Origin: Paracyclopina nana
Taxonomy: Eukaryota; Arthropoda; Copepoda; Cyclopoida; Cyclopettidae
Assembly (NCBI GenBank): GCA_019096065.1
Contig: JAGUCH010000006.1
Location: 4,174,001-4,238,000, forward strand
Direction: 5' to 3'
DNA length: 64,000 bases
Positions 46,049-58,632 of this stretch are shown one piece after another; within the stretch, counting starts at the first letter, position 1, and each line of letters starts with the position of its first letter. The position numbers and the translations under genes were made by a program. The notes below the pieces were generated by a model that had not been told where the DNA came from, did not search any database, and saw only the letters and a list, made by a program, of their open reading frames with translations.

Positions 46049-47569
46049 ATGTGGAAGGTAAGTGAAACTTTATTTTAAAAATCTTGTTATCAATCGCAAA
46101 AAATACACTGTTTGCAGCAATCTTCGATCTGCAAATAGTGTTAATGCACTAACATCTTTCACTTTTGATTACAAGATAAGTTTGTTGTATACTTTGCTTC
46201 TTTTTATTGTGTTTCAGGCATTAATAATTTTTGCAATTGGTTTGTCAGAAGTCTACTCAGTGCCAGTCATTGGCCCTTCATTAGAGGATGTCAAGTCGAA
46301 AGATCCGTTTTATGGACCTCCCAAACCTTTTGCATTCAAATATGGCGTCGTGGATTCGGATTCTGGATCTAGTTTTGATCACGCACAACAGCAAGATCAT
46401 CACGGAGTTGTATCAGGTAGAATTTTGAAATCTAATCATTTTCTGAGTAAATGTCTATTGCCCACATTAGATACTTATTAAAAGTTGATTCGGTATATCT
46501 GTTCAGCTTCGAATCCGCAAAAGTTCGACAGGTCAAAGTTCGAATCCGCAAAAGTTCGATAGGTTAAAAGTTCGAAAGGAAAAGTTCCAATCCGCAAAAA
46601 TTCGATCATTGTTGCAACTACTACTAAAACTGATTATGAAAAATTATTTTCTCAGTAAAAATCCCCCATAAACTGTTCCACATGAATTATTTTAAATGGT
46701 TACTCTTTTTACTTATGCATAACATCAGGACTATAACATCTTGATAGTAAGTGACTTGTGTTAATAGATTTCGGACCTTTCCATGTGCTTGTACAAAAAA
46801 AACCTCAAAAACGGGGTTTTTGATACAAAAAATTGGTCTTTGGCAAGTAGCAAAAGAAGTAAACAAATAAGTAAACAATTAAACTAAACATCCAGTGCGC
46901 AAAAAGGAAACAAAAAGTCAAAAACGTAAATAAACAATGAGCAAAAGTTGGAAAAAGGCTCGTTTCACTTTCATGCAAGTGATGTGAGCTATCTGTGAAG
47001 CCCATAAAGTTGAAAATATTTTACAAATTAGTTCCAAGATTTTTTCTGCTCTTCGATCGAAGTTTTACCTATCGAAGTTTTGTGGATCGAAATTTCACTC
47101 ATCGAACTTTTACCTTTCGATATTTTGCGGATTCGAACTTGAACAGTACAATCGTTGATTCTACCTTTTACGTCAGCTTTGAAACGATATCTCTTTGATT
47201 GGGTGATTTGCTTTTCTGCTAAATTTACATCTACAGAGTGTTTTTTGGTGGAATATATCTCTAATCCGTTAATGGATAATTTCAGGGGAGTATCGAGTAA
47301 ATCTTCCGGATGGACGAGTTCAAATTGTTACCTACTCAGCATCAGCAGAAAAAGGCTACGTTGCAGATGTTCGGTACGAGGGAAAGGCCATTTATCCAGA
47401 TGAACCCGTTCGTGCTAAAAGAAGGTCAGACAAGGATTTTCGAAAGGTCAAAAACTCTCAACTGATGTTCCTAGAAAAGCAGAAGCGTCACTCGCGCTAC
47501 CTTAAAGAGGCCAAATACGCCAACGTAAATTATATGCCGGAAGCACCCAACCTCTATTTTGAGGTGTAA
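46049..47569 (+). CDS. R&R-type (chitin_bind_4) cuticular protein
   Basis: Three exons, 46049-46057, 46218-46416 and 47286-47569, giving 163 residues. The first exon codes only Met-Trp-Lys, a layout often seen in arthropod cuticle genes. The signal peptide runs from MWK into ALIIFAIGLSEVYS. The Rebers-Riddiford chitin-binding domain spans about residues 40-106: KPFAFKYGVVDSDSG, a gap, then GEYRVNLPDGRVQIVTYSAS and KGYVADVRYEG. The C-terminus is basic and tyrosine-rich. Such proteins are secreted by the epidermis and bind chitin fibres. The 869-bp second intron carries an inverted-repeat element (46499-47146). Poly(A) signal AATAAA at 47584-47589. Confidence 0.92.
46499..47146. mobile_element. 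Foldback-type element with tandem motifs in both arms
   Basis: The left end CTGTTCAGCTTCGAATCCGC matches the reverse complement of the right end with few changes. Both arms consist of repeated 20-30-bp units built on aaaagttcgaatccgca (left arm about 46499-46605, right arm inverted about 47040-47146), with an unrelated AT-rich centre. The element has no coding frame. It lies wholly inside intron 2 of the cuticle protein gene. Confidence 0.75.
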
Positions 47570-48109
47570 CGCCCATTGCATGCAATAAAAATATCCAATT
47601 TTCGGTGCCAAAAGGAGCATTAATTGTGCATTCAAGCCTGAACTTATTGGGACCATTTTGGGTTGCGTTTTTGTCCATTTGTGAACTTTCATTCACTTAT
47701 GTGTCCTTATTGTACAGAGCTTCACTGCGCATTCCATTTTGAGCAGCATCTGGAAGTTGCCTTAGTCCCGTTCTCCTATATGTGAGTTTTTCAGCTGACG
47801 ACTTTACGCATATACAAGATAAATTAAGAAAAATAATTTATTTGTACTTTTCATCTTGCCTTTTGAATTTCAAGCCCTATCTTATTGGGCCGTAAAATAT
47901 TACCCAAGATTCTCAAAAGTCAGATACAAATACGATATTTAATGAGCACTCCTCGTTCCCAGCAAGTACTTTTTTTGGAGTACTCGTTGCTTCTCTCTGT
48001 GGGTGTTATCATTTTCTAGATTACAACTGAAGCCCCAAACATCTTGCTATCAAACCTACATATTTTTCATCCAATTAGTAACAGTCTTCTGATTTTTAAA
48101 AAAGCCTAA

Positions 48110-48331
48110 GGCCTGGTTCACCTGCGATATTATGATCAAAATATCGAGCGATATTATGCTGATATTTGCAAATATCAGGTACTTCCAAAAACATTTTTTA
48201 GATTTTTTCTTCGGATTCGGTCTTTTGGTACCAAAATCCATCCTACAACAGCATCTAAATTCTCAGTTTCTCAGCATTTCGCTCCGATATTTTGACAAAA
48301 TATCAGCCATAATATGCAGGTGAACCATGCC
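48110..48331 (-). mobile_element. Tourist-like MITE, copy 1 (222 bp)
   Basis: Ends GGCCTGGTTCACCTGC and GCAGGTGAACCATGCC form inverted repeats, flanked on both sides by TAA. The 3-bp TAA/TTA duplication and GGCC-type termini fit PIF/Harbinger MITEs. It is about the reverse complement of copy 3 at 57519. Confidence 0.9.
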
Positions 48332-48357
48332 TAAATTAGACTCCAATTGCACATTTA

Positions 48358-48587
48358 GGGCCTGTTCACCTGCTTATTATGGCCGTTATTTTGGCAAAAT
48401 ATTGGAGAGAAATACTGAGAAACTGAGAAACTGAGAATTTTTATATTGGTGTTGGATGGCTTTTGGTACCAATATACCGATTCCGAAGTCAAAATCTAAA
48501 AAATGATTTTACAAATACCACATATTTGCAAATTTCATCATAATATCGCGCGTTATTTTGCTGATAATAATGCAGGTGAACAGGGCC
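48358..48587 (+). mobile_element. Tourist-like MITE, copy 2 (230 bp)
   Basis: Ends GGGCCTGTTCACCTGC and GCAGGTGAACAGGGCC, flanked by TTA on both sides. It is related to copies 1 and 3 but more diverged inside, and lies only 26 bp from copy 1 in the opposite orientation. Confidence 0.9.
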
Positions 48588-50690
48588 TTAATGTAAGTTC
48601 ACCATAAAATCGGCTCGAAGCCAAGAGCCCTGTTGATGCCTTTTTTGGGTTAGGTGTGTGTAATTTCTGTACAGGGACGTGAGCTCATTATATGGCTGTT
48701 AGCGATTTTACCCAGGGGCCTCTCGGTCCAGGGAGTCTTTGAGAGCCCTCAGCATGAGATCACGACAAAATACTACAAATTAGTCAGTCAACCAAAGGGA
48801 AGTTTTATCAGAGCAACGGACTTGCAGATGGTTTTTTGATATTCTCTCTCCGTGCAGTTGTGATATTTTACCATGCCATTGCTGGAAATGTCACAACTTG
48901 GGAAGCAAATGAATATCAATATTTTTCCTTGAAATCCTGTAATGATGACAGTGCGAGAAAAACCGCAATCTAATTAACTTTTTAGGAGGTGTGCACTGCT
49001 TGCTGGTTGGCTTTTCTCGAGTATCGTTCATTTCATTTGCATTTTTGGCATTCAAAAAGCCACAATCAGTGCCATTTGAAGCATTTCTGTATTTCAGCAG
49101 CTTAAAGTTGGTGTAGGTGGATGATGACTTTTGAAGTTGCTTCTTCAGCTACTACGTTCTGGTTAGCTTCCCTCCCACAATTTTTGATGGGTATATGATG
49201 TACTACGTACGTTTGCCAACGTAATCAAAGCAAATACCAACCAATTTTAGAATACAATCATTTCAAATCAATGAGGAACGAATTGAAGCTTGGGCTCAGA
49301 CCAAGGAGCTGATTAAAAAACATATCTGGCTGTGCTGTCGTCAGCTGTGATAAAGACGCGAGGCAAAGCAGATGACATTGGTCCACTATGTCATTTCCAT
49401 TCACACAAATGTATTATTCATACATTTAGCAGGAATGTCTCCCTCTGCTGCAGTGTTGTAATTCTCACTCCCTGCTGGGATTCCTTGTGACTGACGACAA
49501 AATGGTCTCGTAGGGGGATATTTCATTATTGTCATTCCTCGTCATCATTATTTGTTCATATTTTTTGATCACCCGGCCAACAACAATTGGAATCTCGGCT
49601 ACTGCAGCTTCTATAGCTGCGCTTTCACTCTGCTCTCTCAGCCACTTTTTCAACAGCACTTTATGGGTCGCTATTGCACAAAGTTAATGACAGGGTCTGG
49701 CATGATTTTGCTATTCATAAACTCTCAAATCTAAGGCAGAGCCATCTGGACCAAAACCTTAACACGGGGTGTGTCCCATAAATACTAGCCACAGATTTGG
49801 TTTTTAAGTTCTTTTGAGCTTGGCGTTCATTTTCTTTTTGACGCCCTTGAGCTTGATTAATCAGAAAGCTCTGTTTTCCTGCTGAAGGGCAAATAGGCTC
49901 TTAATTGGAATTTACGTATTTGTGTATTAGTGAGAGGCAATTTGCGGGACACATTTCGCACTTGCACCCTTGCAGATGAGCAAGCACAAGACCTCCTTTA
50001 TTCAAACTCGGCAAATGCCAAAGCCAAGCAACAGTTGATGATATCAAATGACATATTAATCATACCGGAAGCCAAGCTTGCAGATAGCTTTTGAAATTCT
50101 GACCTCACATCTGCTTCAAAATGCAGTCGCAGCTGTCTCTTTCTTCAGAAATGGCACGTGCCTCTTATGGCAATTGCAAAAGTTGATTTCCCTACAGGTC
50201 TTCAACTCCACTTCGTTGTTATGACACAATATTTGCTCGACATTGCAATAATGGATCGAAATTGCCACGCTCAACTCAATGATGCGTCCTAATCGGATCA
50301 ACTCCGTTGAGATTAACACCACCACTATCGCGCGGGGATTGAACGGCATACACACAAATTCCAAACCAATTTCAAACCAGGAAGAAAACAGACATCACAG
50401 TGGGGATCACGAAAATAGAATTCAGCTATTCAGTAGGCTCTGTGACCAAACGTGAAATGGTTTTTGCGCTTTACAGTACTCTTTGGAAAGTCACCATTCC
50501 AAGGTTTTTGAAAGTACAACTATGATTTCTCAGCGTCGAATTAGTTCTACCAAAATGTAAAAAATACTAGAATACTTTAGAATCACTGACGTCGTTTCAT
50601 TTTTTACAAAGATCTCGTTGTAGCATTCACTGAAATGCCATTTTCTATCTATAAAATAGGAAAAAGGCAAATACTTTCAAAAAAGATTAT

Positions 50691-50859
50691 GGCTTAGTCT
50701 TTCTCAAGTTTTGAATAGTCACGCTATTTAATTAGCTCATAGCATATTTAAATAGCTCATAGCATAAACTGTATTTAAATAGCTTCTATTTAAATACTTT
50801 CTATGTTATGAGCTATTTAAATAGAGTGTCTATGCTAATAGTGCGAAAGACTATAAGCC
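50691..50859. mobile_element. Small inverted-repeat element
   Basis: Ends ggcttagtctttctc and gcgaaagactataagcc are near-complementary, with TAT on both flanks. The middle is built of tattaaatagctcatagcat-like palindromes that could fold on themselves. Classified only as a possible MITE. Confidence 0.5.
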
Positions 50860-50919
50860 TATGTATCTAAATTGGGTCAAGTAATTTCAGAGACAGGATT
50901 CTACCAAATCTCAATTATC

Positions 50920-51631
50920 GGGGTCCTCCTTTGCTTTTTTGGGGGAACTTTTTTTGTCCGAAAATCAAGTTGTAAAATGACCGACACGTCTAGTTGCAAA
51001 ATGTCCGACATCTACTGCGTTTTTTGCCCGACAGATTTGTCATAGTTGTAGAATGTTCGACAAATAGAATGTTAAATGTCCGACAGGATTTGTCAAGTTG
51101 CAAAATGTCCGACACTACCCAGATGTAAAATGTCCGACATGACACAGTTATAAAATGGTCTATGCATCTTACACCTAGGAGCTTCTATAGTAAAATCATT
51201 TAATACAAGGGTGAAAATGTGACTTACTTTGGTATTAGAATTGCATTTCTTAAACTTTCTTGAAATAATCAACAACACTGATGAGAGATAGCAAATGGGA
51301 AACAGGACTTTTCATTATTTGAGAATTAATATTGGGACTTCTTAGGAAAGCCAAAAAATATTGTCGGGCAAATTACAGCTAGTCTAAACTTATTGGAATT
51401 TTCACATGGCCATTTCCAACTTTTTTCGGTCAATTTGCATCTATACCAAATGTGTCGGGCAAAAAACGCACCAGTCGCCAAAATGTGTCGGTCATTTTGC
51501 ATCTATACCAAATGTGTCGGGCAAAAAATGTACCCGTCGCCAAAAATGTGTCGGTCATTTTACAACTATACCAAATGTGTCGGACATTTTACAACTTGAC
51601 GAAATGTGTCGGACAAAATGATGGAGCCCCC
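50920..51631. mobile_element. Foldback-type element with 62-63-bp satellite-like arms
   Basis: Both arms repeat the core motif ttgtaaaatgtccgacac in opposite orientation. In the right arm the unit starting ccaaatgtgtcgg recurs at 51446, 51508 and 51571, a 62-63-bp period. The outer ends (ggggtcctcc on the left, ggagccccc on the right) are imperfectly complementary. The centre (about 51160-51360) is unrelated AT-rich DNA. No coding capacity. Confidence 0.75.
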
Positions 51632-52901
51632 TTTTTTCGCATGTTTCGAAATTAAATCGCGAAGAATAGCCATCATTAAAGTGAACATGGCATGCTAGGT
51701 GACATTTATTACCTGATTAGTCCATTATATTTTTAGTTCTACCTATAGATTACATATCTGTTCATGTGGTATAGTAGTTGACAGTTGTGTTCGAAAGCAA
51801 CAGCAAAACTCCTTGTTGAGCATTACCGTACGCATTTTAAAACAAGCCATTGCATTGGAGGGACAAACTTTTTCGCTTCATGGCGCTTTTTGGGCAAGTA
51901 TATTTGGAAAAACTGTCAAGCGCGTAACTTGTCACGTGATCACGAGCGGCAATTTGATTGGCTGATCAGCGGAGCCAGACTAGAAAAATTTGGTTTCAAC
52001 AATGAAAAGCTTGGAAATTTGTGTGAGTTGCATATTTTTATGGCCTGAAAGAGGGCCATTTTATCCGTAGATTATGTCGTATTAATAGAGTTTTCAGAAT
52101 TAGTGTACCAAAAGCCAAAAATAGCACATTTTTGAACGCCGATGTAGTGTAGCCATTTGAAATGTACTGGGCCAAGTTGCCGGGCTAGATGGCGCATGGA
52201 ATCTAGTGACTTCGCCTTTGGCTTATAGGAATTGCTTACCTAAAGTTTGCTTAATGAAGAGATTCTCTTTTTTAACGCACGTCCACTAGCAATATTAGGC
52301 ACTCTTAAAACGCCCGACTTTTATTAAAGCGTGCACGGTATTTGATCAAGATGATGAGATCGCTGGTCTCTTGGGACCTGCTGTTGTCGCTGCGCTGATG
52401 TTGAAATGGAACCTCAAAGCAGATGCAAAAGCACCCAACAAAAAAGGACTCAATGATGTTTGTTCTTCTGGTAGGACCTCCGTAGGGATCCAACCCTCTC
52501 CTTTCTAATGGAACTCTCAAGTACTATTAAACGACCATAGCATTTCCGATGTCAAATTCAAGTGATGAGAGACATATGGTCATTGATGCAAATCTTTAAT
52601 TGCTTTTCCAGACCACGGATTTCATTTCTCTTTGTTTTCCAGTCTGTTCATATCGATGCATGAAGTTAATTGAAATTGAAAGTGCTCGTGCCATGATTTT
52701 TCTTACAAGAGAAGCAATTTTATTGAAGTGGCCTTGACAACTTTACATCAATAATGTAGCTTCAGTATTCTGACACCTATATCCAGTTGGACAGCAGTAA
52801 ATCTGGATTATCTGCGAAGACTGATCTTGAGGAAAGCATGCCACATTTGTGCTCCCTAACGATGCCTAATTTTGGAACAGTTGTGCTGAACGAAGAAATG
52901 C

Positions 52902-52908
52902 TATAAAA
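52902..52908 (+). promoter_or_regulatory. TATA box of the cathepsin gene
   Basis: TATAAAA 48 bp before the chosen start codon. Transcription about 30 bp downstream would begin near 52932, after an earlier in-frame ATG at 52917, which supports the start at 52950. Confidence 0.65.
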
Positions 52909-52949
52909 GCCTGGCAATGATAAGAAAAGAGCCACTAATCCGTAGCAAG

Positions 52950-54423
<1,474 letters not shown>

Positions 54424-55959
54424 TTTTGACTAAGGAATAATAATAAAGATTTGTTTCGTAAAGCAAAACAGAATGAATGAATGCTTCAGAGGTCTTGCTG
54501 AAAAGATTCCCACGCATTTTTTCTGTGACCAATGTTTTGCCAATTCAGTTTTCCAAGATCTCGATTTTCAATACTTGGAATGTCAAAGGTGCCGACTTCT
54601 TTTGACCAGCTCCACGGTGGATCTCGTCACGCACGTGCTGAGCTTTGCATTGAGCAACTTTGAGCATATTGTCAATGCAACAGCAGTTCATTTTTGAAGG
54701 AGCACTTTTGATTTTGCCTGCTGCACACACATGCTCATTCAGCAATTACAATGACCTTCCTATAGTTGAGCAGGATGTGGAATCAATGAGCTGGAAAATA
54801 CCAGCAACCAAGGTGCTGTTATACTGTAATTTCGCACAAACCGCATATGCTACATATCAAGGGGAAGCTTCAAACAAAGAGCCAGTTTTAAATCTCATAA
54901 TTGATCTCAAATGAACTCAAATACTTTATTCATGTTTTGCTGCACTGAGAAAACCCAACAACGCACGAATACCTATTTTAATGGGATTTTCATTGACTTG
55001 CTTCGCCTCTGACGTATTTGGATGGTAAAACAAGATTTTTGCTTACGTCAGCAGCCATCGTTGGTTCATTTTATCAAATCAGATGATTTATAGCGAAACG
55101 CATTTAGGCTTCATGCAACCACCAGAATGCCGCCATATCACCGAGAAATCGAATTTTTGTAGAGAGCCAATAGTGAATCATTTAGCTCAGTGGAGGCTAA
55201 TTTTGTTTGACAGAGTGTTTGCTTCTGTCGTGGTTTTGTGGCAGGCATAAAGATGAACTTGCTACAATCTGCTCTACATCTAGCGAGCAGATAATCTGTT
55301 CAAAGGGCCATTATGATCGTCGTTGCTGTAAAACACGCATTTAAGCCCCTAAATCCCTGTGCAGCAACCCTGATTTGATACATTTTCTATGTAAGCCTCA
55401 ATGGACACCAAAAGATCTACGACCAAGAGCAATGCAAGCAAAGGACCATTCATATCAGACTCTTCCTTGCCGAGCTCAAAATCTGGTTTTTCTTTGATGT
55501 TTGCTCACCGAATTACCTGAAGACTACCTGAATTTGCTCCAATTCTAGTCTCTGGCAGCAAGGAAATGTGACATTATAATTTTGCGCTCACAATGCTACA
55601 CAAGCACGAAAATTAAGGGAATACAATTCCTAAAAATTAAAGTACTAGCCTGGCTTCGACATTTTCCTCGAGGTTATCACTTTCCTCCATGCTTCATATC
55701 TACAGCTTCCATTAGTCTTTTTTCCAAAGGTCAGCAAGTTGGCTTTCTCCGGTTTTTGAAAAACTTCGTGCCCTCGGATACTTGTGTTAACCATTTTTTT
55801 AATTTCATATCTGACCCATGCGTAATGAGCCAACGCTCTATAAAGAAAATACATTCTCACGTTTTTAGTTCACGAGAAGAAAGGATTATTACAGGGCGAG
55901 TGATGTGTGAACAACAGAGGTTTGCGTTCACCTCCTTCAGAGGTTTTATCAGCAGGAGT

Positions 55960-56368
55960 TGCCACTTGCAGAAGATGCGCGAAATGGTGCCAATTACTGG
56001 GCATTTGTGGCGCCCATCTCCCATTGGCTGTTGCTTTCCCCAACTCGGATTGGTTTGGTCTTTTCCACGGCGATTCGCGGCGCCATCCGCCGTTCAGGCA
56101 AACAAAAGATTCCCCACCAGAAAAAGCGGCCTCGCAAAAGAACAGTTGGCAGCCATTTGAGGTGCAGGCAAGACCTGGCAGCTACGGTCGGGAAAAACTG
56201 GCCAAGCCTCTTCAGTCGAAGTGGCTTACGGTCGCGGCCTCGCTACGAGGCTGCTCGAGGCTGCGACATGATCTCTGATGTGCTCTGCCTGATACTGACA
56301 CTTCATCATTTCAGAGCATTCCACACTCAAGCTTCTGACACAGGCCTTTTGTGGCAACGATAGAGCGG
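55960..56368 (+). promoter_or_regulatory. CpG-rich island, possible promoter and first non-coding exon of Fezf
   Basis: This patch is clearly richer in CG dinucleotides than its surroundings, contains the CCAAT-like sequences cccattggctg and cggattgg, and ends at a good splice donor (gagcgg|gtaaga). The Fezf coding exon begins right after an acceptor (gtttcgtag) at 58629, so a spliced leader from here would fit. Open frames through the island show no family motif. Confidence 0.35.
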
Positions 56369-57518
56369 GTAAGATTTGGCTAATTGACTTACACTTTTTT
56401 GCTCCTTCAAAAGCTTTTTACGCTTTACATTTTATGGGGGTAATTAAATTCTCTGCAGCCTTTTTCTCTTGGGAAATGAGAAGCGTCAGTTGGCATTTTT
56501 GTGCCTGGTAAATGATAGTGGAATTTTCAGTTACCTAAAAGTTGTGCTTAGTTGATAAACTGGTGGTAAAATTATAAGCCAACTCAGTGCTAATTTTACT
56601 CTGAAAAGTCATAAGTAATGCAAGCCTTTATTTTACAACAATTTTGCCAATATCAGCTTCTGTATGCTTGACAATTAATTAGAACTACTACCAATGTGTG
56701 AATATCAGTGTAAGGCAAGTTTACTTGAAATCGAAAGAGTCAGAGAGTCTCTAGAGTAGTCTAGGCGATGCTCTAGTTATTTGTTCAACCTGTCTTTTTC
56801 GTGTGAAAGAAGGTGTTATTCAGCATAGAATCCTATTTTTAGCCTCAACATATCAAACTTCCCTTCGTACTTATTCTTGACAGAATCAGTTACACTGCAA
56901 TTGTTTTGAAGTTTTTACGCATTGAACTAGATCGGTTTATCCCTCATGAAGAATCCCTCATTTTTAGCAGGGCCTTTTTTTTATTGGTGGTTCAAAGTTT
57001 TTGGCTCGCTGAAGCAGAAAATATGCCAATTTTTGCAGATTGAGACTTTCTTTTCATCATCAGTGATTTTAAACATGAGCCAGTTTTCGCCAAGAGTAAA
57101 GGTTTACTTATGGAGCGGGCAAAGAGGTTTTGTGACGAAATTTCTGCCTTAGAAAAGGTTTCATTGCCTTCACATGAAACGAGCTGGAACTTTTATGCTA
57201 AAAATACACTTTGATAGATCAACAAGCATGGGAATGTACTTATTTCGGGCTTTTAAAGGAATTTCTTTGTTACATGCTTATGCTGAAAAAGTCAAAGCTC
57301 CTAAACTATAAATAACGAAAAATGCGTTTATTTGATTTTTCTTTTAATTTGTTGTTGAACTAGTAGTTGTAAGTATAAGAAGTAATGATAATGGCTTTCA
57401 TTCCCCGTTTAGTGGAAGTTGTTTTAATAACACGCAAATTTTCATCATATTATATCGGTTATAACATAAGAAATGTATTAAATTATTTATTTTGGCAATT
57501 TCATGGAAAGAGCATTTA

Positions 57519-57740
57519 GGCATGGTTCACCTGCTCATAATATCTGATATTTTGTCAAAATATCGGAGCGAAATACTGAGAAACTGAGAAATTAGATACT
57601 GTTGTAGGATGGCTTTTGGTGCCAAAAGACCGAATTCGAAGAAAAAATCTGAAAAATGATTTTGGAAGTACCTGATATTTGCAAATATCAGCATAATATC
57701 GTTCGATATTTTGATCATAATATCGCAGGTGAACCAGGCC
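57519..57740 (+). mobile_element. Tourist-like MITE, copy 3 (222 bp)
   Basis: Ends GGCATGGTTCACCTGC and GCAGGTGAACCAGGCC with TTA on both sides. Its reverse complement follows copy 1 (48110-48331) almost throughout, with scattered substitutions. Confidence 0.9.
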
Positions 57741-58632
57741 TTAGTATTTTTCAATGCAAATCGAGGGAAAATGCGATGCTAACAATCAATTTAAAGAGCT
57801 TTCATCAATAGCATTTGTCGGTAGGTAGCAATTTTGGGTGTAATCCCTGAAGAATCCGGGAAAAGTAGCCAATTGTGATAATGGGACTGGTGTGGCAATC
57901 TCCAGTCAATTTGTCACCATCGTCATCGTTGACCCTCTTGTGTGTAATAGGCAATCATCACATTCATAGGATAGGAAAATTGCTTTCTGTTTGTCTCTCA
58001 TCGACTTTTGTGGTAATTACAACGTTTCCACATGAATAATAGATTAGCAAGGTCCATAAAAGTTGTGTCAACAATTCTCTCAATCATTTTTGTTGAAAAA
58101 AAGCGGTCACGCTTTCCTTTTTGTTCAAGTGTCAACGTAAATAACACTGGCAATAGATTAATGGCCCTCTTTTGGCAGTTTTTGTTCTAAGCCAAATACC
58201 AACCATTATGGTACATTTACAAAATGGCCAAAGTGTGTTTGAGCGTGGAAAAAAGCCTTTTTCACACCCATTGTTTGAGCAAATAACGAATTCTTTTTAA
58301 ACCTTTTGGCTCCTTTAAATAATAAGCGAAATTGGAAAGCAATGATTGCCTTTCTAGCGAAAAGTTAAGGCTTTAACTGATTGCATGGAACGCATAGAAT
58401 TTCAAAGCAATAGAAATTAGCTATTTCTCACGTTTATTGCTTTTTCTTGCGAAATAGTGCAACGGTAAATTTTGTCATTAGTTTGCACCCCTTTATTTAT
58501 TTGAATCATTAGCTCGGAGAATACGCGCGTGGCAGCCATCAAATCGGTAAACACATAAAACATAACGCGAGCATAACCCTCTCATTATCCAATATAAAGT
58601 GCTAACGACTTCCTAACCTTGTTTCGTAGAAC

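Larger units (their letters stand above)
47570..52901. other. Intergenic stretch rich in small inverted-repeat elements
   Basis: Apart from the elements listed separately (48110-48331, 48358-48587, 50691-50859 and 50920-51631), I found no gene. Open frames near 51393-51655 repeat the same peptide because they read through satellite-like units, and are not genes. Confidence 0.5.
54424..58629. other. Intergenic and presumed 5' region of the Fezf gene
   Basis: Holds no coding gene that I can support. A GC- and CpG-richer island (55960-56368) and one MITE (57519-57740) are listed separately. The remainder is AT-rich. Confidence 0.5.

Noticed and set aside
46503-46560. tRNA-like B box GTTCGAATCC
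   Set aside because: It recurs as a short tandem unit in the foldback arms, with no A box at the right distance and no cloverleaf.
51393-51655. Frames coding a repeated CVGHF/KMCRSF-type peptide
   Set aside because: They read through the 62-63-bp satellite-like units of the foldback element in all three frames.
52917-52949. Upstream in-frame ATG of the cathepsin gene
   Set aside because: It lies only about 15 bp after the TATA box, so it should be upstream of the transcript start; the signal peptide begins at 52950.
55582-56363. Overlapping plus-strand frames of 123-192 codons
   Set aside because: No family motif, basic composition from the CpG-rich DNA; better explained as promoter or leader sequence.
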